The notes below the pieces were generated by a model. That model was not told where the DNA came from, did no database searches, and worked only from the letters and a program-made list of their open reading frames with translations. Shown here piece after piece: positions 1-4,920 of a stretch of 6,473 nt of DNA. How positions within the stretch are numbered: the first letter of the stretch is position 1; each line of letters starts with the position of its first letter. The DNA is from Planctomycetota bacterium (GTDB lineage Bacteria; Planctomycetota; Phycisphaerae; WQYP01). Location of the stretch: NCBI GenBank assembly GCA_021805585.1, contig JAJZEY010000475.1, forward strand, positions 1 through 6,473. Direction: 5' to 3'. A program made the position numbers and the translations under genes.

Positions 1-1
1 T

Positions 2-415
2 GGAATTCATCTGGCCAAACGGGATTCAACCCCCTGGCGAACCGTGCGGGGCATTGAATTCCGCAGCGTGACCGTCACCGCCCATAAGGGAAAGCAGGGG
101 CCTTGCCTGGAACGAAATCAGGCGGTGGTTTATGCCGGCCCGTGGAAGCAGGTGGTGGATGACGACGGCCATATTCTGCTGCGCGGCAAACGTATGGCCG
201 TGTGTGATAAAACGTTTCGCATCATGACCAGTCCGCAGGGGCCATATGCCCGGGATATTTACGGCATTGAGCCAACAACGCAAGTTTCCGCCGAGCAGGC
301 CGAACCATTTTCCTGCAAAGGCATAAGCCTGCGCGCTGCCCGGCAAACGAAGGGCCACGGTTACACCGCCTCCACCGGGGCCGTCGAGTCCTGTACCACC
401 GATGGCTGCTGTTGA
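2..415 (+). CDS. arsM: ArsM-like arsenic methyltransferase, C-terminal part only (5' end outside window)
   Basis: Only the last 137 residues are present; the frame is open from base 2 and stops with TGA at 413-415. The SAM-binding methyltransferase domain lies upstream of the window, so the call rests on the C-terminal region. Visible segments are typical of the methyltransferases found next to ArsS: IEFRSVTVTAHKGKQGPC, ERNQAVVYAGPWKQVVDDDG and GKRMAVCDKTFRI. The Cys in GPC and the Cys in AVC are candidates for the arsenite-binding cysteines of ArsM enzymes. The protein ends in a Cys-rich tail, C-T-T-D-G-C-C. ArsM enzymes use S-adenosylmethionine to methylate As(III) in the cytoplasm. The ArsS-like gene downstream supports a role in arsenosugar precursor synthesis rather than simple arsenic volatilisation. 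A related SAM methyltransferase with another substrate is the main alternative, because the catalytic half cannot be seen. Confidence 0.78.
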   Translation, partial: GIHLAKRDSTPWRTVRGIEFRSVTVTAHKGKQGPCLERNQAVVYAGPWKQVVDDDGHILLRGKRMAVCDKTFRIMTSPQGPYARDIYGIEPTTQVSAEQAEPFSCKGISLRAARQTKGHGYTASTGAVESCTTDGCC

Positions 416-656
416 AGAACGGATAAACAAACAGGCAATGGGATTCCCGCAAAAATATCCATGGCACATCCAGCCCAATTGAAGGCGGATCGCGAACCAT
501 GCACTCAAAACGGCCTGCCATGTGGCGGTCAACTGCGGCCTGTCGGCCATGCCGGCAACGCGAAACGTCAGTCAGAGCGCTTCCGGAATTCATGCAGACA
601 TGGTATTGAAACGCTGAAGGCGGTCTGATTTATACGGTGCAAGTTCCTGTTGCAGT

Positions 657-677
657 GTGCCATAAAAGATCTGGCAC
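657..677. repeat. Inverted repeat, 6-bp arms, 9-nt loop
   Basis: GTGCCA at 657-662 is the exact reverse complement of TGGCAC at 672-677, with an A-rich 9-base loop. It lies only 6 bases before a second inverted repeat at 684-700, so the two could form tandem hairpins in RNA or mark protein-binding sites. No T-run follows, so it does not look like an intrinsic terminator. A 6-bp arm can arise by chance in a gap of this size. Confidence 0.4.
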
Positions 678-683
678 CGGCGG

Positions 684-700
684 GCCAATCAATGATTGGC
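684..700. repeat. Inverted repeat GCCAATC-AAT-GATTGGC
   Basis: Seven-base arms at 684-690 and 694-700 are perfect reverse complements around a 3-base spacer. The 17-base dyad has the size and symmetry of a dimeric regulator's operator, or it could form a tight hairpin. It is more than 200 bases upstream of the candidate RIC promoter, so direct control of that promoter is uncertain. I do not recognise the motif as a specific regulator's site. Confidence 0.45.
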
Positions 701-806
701 GCGAATTATTATCTGGCGGCCTGGGGCGCAGCGCGAGAAATGACGACCGTCAGGCCTGCGGAATGCGGCCCGCTGCCGTGCATTTCAGCATACCGGACCG
801 CATGAC

Positions 807-818
807 CCTGAATTCAGG
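807..818. repeat. Perfect 12-bp palindrome CCTGAATTCAGG
   Basis: The 12 bases read identically on both strands, and symmetry stops immediately outside. The palindrome lies about 83 bases upstream of the candidate -35 element at 901, which is compatible with an activator or regulator site. It matches no operator consensus I can name. A chance palindrome is possible. Confidence 0.35.
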
Positions 819-900
819 CGGATTACCAGCGGTTACGCGCGCATCCGGCCGATCTCTGTGAAACAGGCGTTTACCTAATGACAAATAGGACAAAAGCTTA

Positions 901-929
901 TTGAAATCCAGAACCAAGGGGGCTATCAA
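901..929 (+). promoter_or_regulatory. Candidate sigma-70-type promoter for the RIC gene
   Basis: TTGAAA at 901-906 matches five of six bases of the -35 consensus. TATCAA at 924-929 matches four of six of the -10 consensus. The spacer is exactly 17 bases. An AT-rich stretch with the imperfect dyad CCTA-N8-TAGG (874-889) lies just upstream. Transcription would start near 936, giving a leader of about 45 bases before the RIC start codon. This supports RIC being transcribed separately from arsM. Planctomycete-like promoters often depart from this consensus, so confidence is moderate. Confidence 0.4.
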
Positions 930-981
930 GGAGAAAGGGACTGCAATGTAAGGTCCGGATAACTGGCTTTTGAGGTGCACC

Positions 982-1698
982 ATGGTTGCAAAGGTTCTGA
1001 CACCGGAAGATTCCGTCGGGCAATGGATGGTTGAATCGCCGGGAAGATCCCGCGTGTTTGAAAAATACGGCATTGACTATTGCTGTGGCGGAAAAACCGC
1101 GCTGCGGGTTGCTTGCGACCAGCGCGGTATTCGCGCTGAAGCAATGATGGCTGAATTGCTGTCCGCCGCTGGAGCGAATCAAACGTCCGAGGAGTTGGTG
1201 GATCCGAGCCGCCAGACCATGACAGAACTAGCCGACCACATCGAGCGGGTGCACCATGCGTGGCTGAAACAGGAGTTGCCGCGAGCAGGCGGACTGATCA
1301 ACCGTGTGCTGGCTGCGCACGGAAACCGCGTCAGTTGGCTGACGGAATTAAAAACGGTGTTTGATCGCTTTGCCGCGGAAATGGACGCTCATATGTTTAA
1401 GGAAGAGCGGATTCTGTTTCCGCGGATACGAAGTATCGATCAGGGCAATGATGGCAATAATGATGGCTATGTGGATCAGCCGATTGCAATTATGGAGCAT
1501 GAACATGACCGGGCGGGATCGGATTTAGAGAAAATGCGGTCACTGACTGGCGGCTATACGCCGCCGGAGGGGGCGTGCGGTACGTTCCGGGCGATGCTTG
1601 AATCGCTGAATCGGATTGAAGGCGACACCCATAGCCACGTGCATAAGGAAAACAATATATTGTTCCCCAGGGCGATTGCCGCCGCGCGCCGCAGCTAA
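982..1698 (+). CDS. ric: Iron-sulfur cluster repair di-iron protein (RIC / YtfE / ScdA family)
   Basis: A 238-residue protein from ATG at 982, preceded by GAGGTG at 972-977. An in-frame TTG at 970 would add four residues but overlaps that ribosome binding site. RIC proteins help repair iron-sulfur clusters damaged by nitric oxide or oxidants in the cytoplasm. The N-terminal ScdA_N (DUF542) domain covers about residues 5-60 and carries the typical D-Y-C-C-G-G motif (Cys34, Cys35). A hemerythrin-like four-helix domain follows. By comparison with E. coli YtfE, the di-iron ligands would be His92, His137, Glu141, His175, His219 and Glu223, in contexts such as HMFKEERILFPRI and HVHKENNILFPRA, so the set looks complete. 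The length is near the usual ~220-240 residues. An Asp/Asn/Gly-rich loop (D-G-N-N-D-G-Y-V-D, residues 157-165) sits between helices. The gene stands alone between two gaps of about 500 bases, inside an arsenic locus. Family assignment is very secure; a link to ArsS is inferred. Confidence 0.95.
   Translation: MVAKVLTPEDSVGQWMVESPGRSRVFEKYGIDYCCGGKTALRVACDQRGIRAEAMMAELLSAAGANQTSEELVDPSRQTMTELADHIERVHHAWLKQELPRAGGLINRVLAAHGNRVSWLTELKTVFDRFAAEMDAHMFKEERILFPRIRSIDQGNDGNNDGYVDQPIAIMEHEHDRAGSDLEKMRSLTGGYTPPEGACGTFRAMLESLNRIEGDTHSHVHKENNILFPRAIAAARRS
1444..1467 (+). repeat. Short imperfect tandem repeat inside the RIC gene
   Basis: GGCAATGAT at 1444-1452 is followed by GGCAATAATGAT at 1453-1464 and another GGC. 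It encodes the G-N-D-G-N-N-D-G loop between two hemerythrin helices. It looks like a small in-frame duplication with an extra AAT codon, confined to a surface loop and keeping the frame intact. Confidence 0.5.
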
Positions 1699-2083
1699 GG
1701 GGCAGTGCATAATTAAATCCGGGGTTAGACCCTCACCGCGACCACCGGTGCGATTGCCAGTGGCAACAGAACATCGACGCCGCTGGCGCGCCGGTTTCCG
1801 CAGACCGGTGATCCATTTGGGTGTTCAATTGGAAAGCGGCCATCTGGGGTGCCGGTCGCGATGACTTGTCTGGCGAAACGCCCGCCCTCCAACGCCGCGG
1901 GGCGGCCATGTCATGTGGGCGGAGGTGTTGCCAAGTGGGGCAATAATATCAGCCCATCCGCCGGAACGGCATTGTCGCATGGCGGCTACTGTGAAAAGGG
2001 GCGGGCCGCAAACACTGTAAGCTCTGGCAATAATCCGCGACTAAACACTCAGCGAGTACTTTTTGCCGTTATCGCGCGGCGTG
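1699..2083. other. Non-coding gap between RIC and arsS, no convincing gene
   Basis: No frame gives a recognisable protein. The open stretch at 1849-2115 on the + strand translates to a composition with no motifs and lacks a good ribosome binding site. Several small dyads occur: CCGGT-N8-ACCGG at 1791-1808, GCCGC-GGG-GCGGC at 1894-1906, and TTGCC-AGT-GGCAA at 1754-1766. All are short and GC-rich enough to be chance. No intrinsic terminator with a T-run follows the RIC stop. The only near miss is a 4-bp stem at 2047-2057 followed by T5. Confidence 0.55.
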
Positions 2084-2113
2084 CTGCCAATTCCACGGTA
2101 ATGGTACTACAAT
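2084..2113 (+). promoter_or_regulatory. Candidate promoter for the arsS transcription unit
   Basis: TACAAT at 2108-2113 matches five of six bases of the -10 consensus. CTGCCA at 2084-2089 matches four of six of the -35 consensus, with an 18-base spacer. Transcription would start near 2120, leaving a leader of about 83 bases before the arsS GTG. A weaker alternative is TTGTAC at 2131-2136 with TAATTT at 2154-2159. No ArsR-type operator could be recognised nearby. Confidence 0.3.
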
Positions 2114-2189
2114 AACCGATATCGCCTTGGTTGTACGAAGGCTCCGGCAAAGTTAATTTGCAGGTGTCAAAGGGCACGAAGTCTGTTTC

Positions 2190-2195
2190 AGGAGA
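2190..2195 (+). promoter_or_regulatory. Ribosome binding site deciding the arsS start
   Basis: AGGAGA lies 7 bases before the GTG at 2203. This spacing favours the GTG over the upstream in-frame TTG at 2131, which lacks a clear ribosome binding site. It also favours it over the ATG at 2218, which would be 22 bases away. Confidence 0.7.
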
Positions 2196-2202
2196 ATTAT
2201 CA

Positions 2203-3234
2203 GTGCGGTTACCGGTCATGGCTGCGGATCGTTTTTCACAGAGGTTGAATGCCGCCGGAAATGGCAATTTTCACGGCCTGAGCCTTCGCACCGTGCAGGT
2301 GAACATTGGCCTGAAGTGCAATCTGGCCTGTCATCACTGCCATGTGGAATCATCGCCAAAACGCACAGAAGAAATGACCTGGGAAACCATGGAATTGGTG
2401 CTGGCCGCCGCCCGGCGAGCCAAAGCCCATACTTTGGACATCACGGGCGGCGCCCCGGAAATGAATCCGCAATTTCGCCGCCTGGTTATCGCCGCCCGCG
2501 ACCAGGGGCTGCAGGTCATGGTGCGAACCAATTTAACTATTATGCTTGAGGAAAACTTTACGGACCTGCCGGAATTTTATGCGGCCCATGGCGTCCACCT
2601 GATTGCTTCATTGCCGTGCTATCTGGAAACCAATGTGGACCGCCAACGCGGCAAACATGTCTATCAGGAAAGTATTGATGTTATTCTGAAGCTTAATGCT
2701 AAAGGATACGGCGTTCAGCCGCATTTGCCGCTGGACCTGGTTTATAACCCCGGCGGCCCATCCCTCCCGCCGGACCAGGCGAAGCTGGAAGCGGCCTATC
2801 GTGGGGAATTATCCAAACGCTTCGGCATTCACTTTACAAAACTTTATACCATCACCAATTTGCCTCTGGGCCGGTTCCTGCACGATCTTCAGCGACAGGG
2901 TTATGCGGAGAAATACCAGACTCTTTTGGAAAACACTTTTAACCCGGACACACTGGACGAATTGATGTGCCGGCATCAACTGCATGTCGGCTGGGATGGC
3001 GGCCTGTATGATTGCGATTTTAATTATGCCCTGAAACTGCCGGCGCAAGGCCGGCCCCACATCCGCGATTTTGACCCGACCGCCTTTCTTGCCCGGCGGA
3101 TTGCCACCGGGAATCACTGCTTCGGCTGCACCGCGGGCTGCGGGTCTTCCTGCGGTGGAAGCCTGGTGGACAATTCCGCCGCCATTTCGGATGGAGATTT
3201 ACAAAACAACTGTAAGACCGCGGCTTCCGCATAG
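2203..3234 (+). CDS. arsS: ArsS-like arsenosugar biosynthesis radical SAM protein
   Basis: A 343-residue protein from GTG at 2203. The radical SAM motif C-N-L-A-C-H-H-C (Cys39, Cys43, Cys46) holds the catalytic 4Fe-4S cluster. The SAM-binding Gly-rich strand is D-I-T-G-G-A-P-E, about residues 79-86. Other family signatures are MVRTNLTIM, ASLPCYLETNVDRQRG, and LPLDLVYNPGGPSLPP, followed by KLYTITNLPLGRF. The C-terminal DUF3641-type region has Cys256 and Cys271, then C-F-G-C-T-A-G-C-G-S-S-C (Cys306, 309, 313, 317), likely ligands of an auxiliary iron-sulfur cluster. ArsS transfers the 5'-deoxyadenosyl group of SAM to a dimethylated arsenical, forming the arsenosugar precursor in the cytoplasm. 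The arsM fragment upstream fits this. Some relatives are annotated as selenoproteins; here no in-frame TGA interrupts the gene. A 26-residue tail after Cys317 carries one extra Cys (337). It probably leads an operon with the two genes downstream. Confidence 0.93.
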   Translation: MRLPVMAADRFSQRLNAAGNGNFHGLSLRTVQVNIGLKCNLACHHCHVESSPKRTEEMTWETMELVLAAARRAKAHTLDITGGAPEMNPQFRRLVIAARDQGLQVMVRTNLTIMLEENFTDLPEFYAAHGVHLIASLPCYLETNVDRQRGKHVYQESIDVILKLNAKGYGVQPHLPLDLVYNPGGPSLPPDQAKLEAAYRGELSKRFGIHFTKLYTITNLPLGRFLHDLQRQGYAEKYQTLLENTFNPDTLDELMCRHQLHVGWDGGLYDCDFNYALKLPAQGRPHIRDFDPTAFLARRIATGNHCFGCTAGCGSSCGGSLVDNSAAISDGDLQNNCKTAASA

Positions 3235-3250
3235 ACTAATCAAAAGTAAC

Positions 3251-3280
3251 GTGCGGCGGGAAAGCGTCGTTTCCGGGCAC
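3251..3280 (+). other. Imperfect stem-loop between arsS and the VTT-DUF547 gene
   Basis: GTGC at 3251-3254 pairs with GCAC at 3277-3280, and GGAAA at 3259-3263 pairs with TTTCC at 3270-3274. There is an internal loop between the stems and a 6-base apical loop. A short T-rich stretch (CTCTTTT) follows only after about eight bases, so this is a poor terminator. It could instead be an RNA processing or stability element that sets the ratio of ArsS to the downstream proteins. The structure was found by eye and no folding energy was calculated. Confidence 0.35.
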
Positions 3281-3306
3281 AATGGGACTCTTTTGGAAAT
3301 GCGGCA

Positions 3307-4920
3307 ATGGCAACATCCACAAAAGCATCGGGCGTGGCCCAAACCGTGCAAGTTCTGGCGATGCTGGGCATTATCGCGGCGCTGGTCATTATTTCCCGGA
3401 TCCTGCCTGTCGGGCAGGGGATCGCACATCTGCACGACTGGCTGCATCACCTTGGTCTGATCGGTATTGCCGCGTACATCCTGATCTACATTGTGGCCAC
3501 CGTTTTGCTGGTTCCCGGCGCGGCCATAACCCTTCTGGCCGGCGTGTTGTATGGCCCGCTATGGGGCACACTTATTGTTTCGGTTGGGGCCACGCTTGGC
3601 GCGACCGCCGCGTTTGTTTTGGGACGCTTCGCATTTCGGGCGGGTGTTGAACGTGCGACCGGAAAAAATCCGAAATTCAAGGCCATTGACGCCGCCATTG
3701 GCACCAACGGCTGGAAGATTGTGGCATTGCTGCGGCTTTCGCCCGTGGTGCCATTTAATATCAGCAACTACTTTTTTGGTTTAACCGGCATTGGTTTGGG
3801 CCCGTATGTACTGGCAAGCTGGATATGCATGTTGCCGGGAACACTTCTTTATGTGTACCTGGGTTATGCCGCCAGTCAGGCCGCGGGTGGCGCGGGCCGG
3901 TCCGCCGGCTGGCTGCACTGGACTCTGGTGGGCGTCGGGTTGGCAATCATCCTGCTGGTAACCATTTATATCACGCGTCTGGCCAAACGCGCGCTGGCCA
4001 ACGCATCAGGAGTTGCCGATATGCCGCAAGCCGATCATTCCAGCGGGCCGGTTGTAACTGGCTGGACCAGGCGCACCACAGTGCTGGCCATGGCCGCGGT
4101 TCTTTTTCTAAGCGTTGCCGCCTGCACCTGGTTCAAACGGTCCGCACTCTCGGGCCTGTTTGGTCCGCCACCGGTGAAACTGGTCAATAAATTCCACAAC
4201 AAACCGGGTGGTCCGGTATTCAGTAATCAGGAATTTAACACGGTGGTTTCCCGGTACGTGCATCCCGGCGGATGGGTAAATTATGCCGGTCTGGCCGCGC
4301 ATACGCAAAAACTGGATGCGTATATTGCCTCCCTGGCCAACGCACCTTTTGCCCGGCTTGGTCGCAATCAGAAACTGGCGCTGCTTATTAACGCTTACAA
4401 CGCCTGCACCCTGCGGCTGATACTGGATCATTACCCCAATATCAAATCCATTATGGACATACCCGCAGACCAGCGTTGGGCCGCCGTTCGCTGGAACATT
4501 GGCGGAAAGCTCTACAGCCTGGAAAGCCTGGAATTGATGCTGCGGAGCGATTTCGCCGACCCGCGCATTCACTTTGCCATTGTGTGTGCTTCCATCGGTT
4601 GTCCCCCGTTGCGCAATGAAGCCTATGAAGGCGATACGGTTGAGGCACAACTGCAAAGTCAGGCGGAATATGTAAATAACAGTCCCCGCTGGCTGCGCTT
4701 CAATAAATCGGGCAACACCATTCATCTGACAAAACTTTATGACTGGTACAACGGCGATTTCACGCAGGCCGCCGGATCAGTCCTTAAATTCGCCGCGCGG
4801 TACAACAAGCGGCTTGCCGCGGAACTTGCCGCGGGCAAATTGCCGCACATTGTATTTAAATCCTACAACTGGAATTTGAACAGCATAGAAAATGAATCTC
4901 CAACTGGAACAGAACCATGA
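3307..4920 (+). CDS. VTT (TVP38/TMEM64, DedA-like) membrane domain fused to DUF547 domain
   Basis: A 537-residue protein from ATG at 3307, with GGAAAT at 3295-3300 as a modest ribosome binding site. Hydrophobic segments lie at about residues 15-33, 50-70, 72-107, 136-158, 163-187, 204-223 and 257-273. The first ~230 residues are a VTT domain: G-A-A-I-T-L-L-A-G-V-L-Y-G, then GATLGATAAFVLGR, then the conserved R143-L-S-P-V-V-P149-F-N. Proteins of this family include lipid scramblases and other membrane transporters. Residues ~305-525 are a DUF547 domain with INAYNACTLRLIL, H422-F-A-I-V-C, A-S-I-G-C432-P-P-L-R and LYDWYNGDF; its reaction is not established. Residues 255-273 look like a lipoprotein signal ending V-A-A-C, preceded by its own AGGAG and ATG at 4021, so the fusion may join two once separate genes. 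Positive charges after segment 204-223 suggest a cytoplasmic linker and a periplasmic DUF547 domain. The stop overlaps the next start by 4 bases. The substrate is unknown. Confidence 0.9.
   Translation: MATSTKASGVAQTVQVLAMLGIIAALVIISRILPVGQGIAHLHDWLHHLGLIGIAAYILIYIVATVLLVPGAAITLLAGVLYGPLWGTLIVSVGATLGATAAFVLGRFAFRAGVERATGKNPKFKAIDAAIGTNGWKIVALLRLSPVVPFNISNYFFGLTGIGLGPYVLASWICMLPGTLLYVYLGYAASQAAGGAGRSAGWLHWTLVGVGLAIILLVTIYITRLAKRALANASGVADMPQADHSSGPVVTGWTRRTTVLAMAAVLFLSVAACTWFKRSALSGLFGPPPVKLVNKFHNKPGGPVFSNQEFNTVVSRYVHPGGWVNYAGLAAHTQKLDAYIASLANAPFARLGRNQKLALLINAYNACTLRLILDHYPNIKSIMDIPADQRWAAVRWNIGGKLYSLESLELMLRSDFADPRIHFAIVCASIGCPPLRNEAYEGDTVEAQLQSQAEYVNNSPRWLRFNKSGNTIHLTKLYDWYNGDFTQAAGSVLKFAARYNKRLAAELAAGKLPHIVFKSYNWNLNSIENESPTGTEP
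4008..4023 (+). promoter_or_regulatory. Internal ribosome binding site and ATG at the VTT-DUF547 junction
   Basis: AGGAG at 4008-4012 is followed after 8 bases by ATG at 4021, in frame with the long gene. Starting here would give a 299-residue protein with two Arg residues, a hydrophobic stretch and a lipobox Cys at its residue 35, followed by the whole DUF547 domain. It may be a functional alternative start or a relic of a separate lipoprotein gene. Sequence alone cannot separate these. Confidence 0.45.

Larger units (their letters stand above)
416..900. other. Non-coding gap with inverted repeats, no convincing gene
   Basis: No reading frame here resembles a known protein or has a convincing ribosome binding site. 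Short open stretches such as 461-628 and 637-861 on the + strand give low-complexity, Arg/Gly-rich translations without recognisable motifs. No clear rho-independent terminator follows the arsM stop codon. The notable contents are inverted repeats at 657-677, 684-700 and 807-818, and an AT-rich stretch at about 870-905 just before the candidate RIC promoter. Confidence 0.6.

Noticed and set aside
26..593. Long open frames on the minus strand opposite the arsM fragment
   Set aside because: Their translations match no family and they lie antisense to a frame with clear ArsM-type motifs, so they are shadows of GC-rich coding DNA.
637..861. 74-codon + strand open frame in the arsM-RIC gap
   Set aside because: No recognisable domain, no convincing ribosome binding site, and it runs across inverted repeats.
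970..981. TTG start for RIC four codons upstream
   Set aside because: The ATG at 982 has GAGGTG at a suitable distance, and the TTG overlaps that ribosome binding site.
1722..1732. GGGT-TAG-ACCC stem after the RIC stop as a terminator
   Set aside because: Only four base pairs and no following T-run.
1939..2034. Repeated GGCAATAAT at 1939-1947 and 2026-2034 as direct repeats
   Set aside because: Only nine bases, and the same string also occurs in the RIC coding region, so it is probably chance.
2047..2064. ACTC-AGC-GAGT followed by T5 as an intrinsic terminator
   Set aside because: A four-pair stem with half A-T pairs is too weak, despite the T-run.
1849..2115. 88-codon + strand open frame in the RIC-arsS gap
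   Set aside because: No motifs, no good start signal, and it runs through the candidate arsS promoter.
2131..2202. Upstream TTG start for arsS adding 24 residues
   Set aside because: The GTG at 2203 has AGGAGA seven bases before it; the extra residues show no family similarity.
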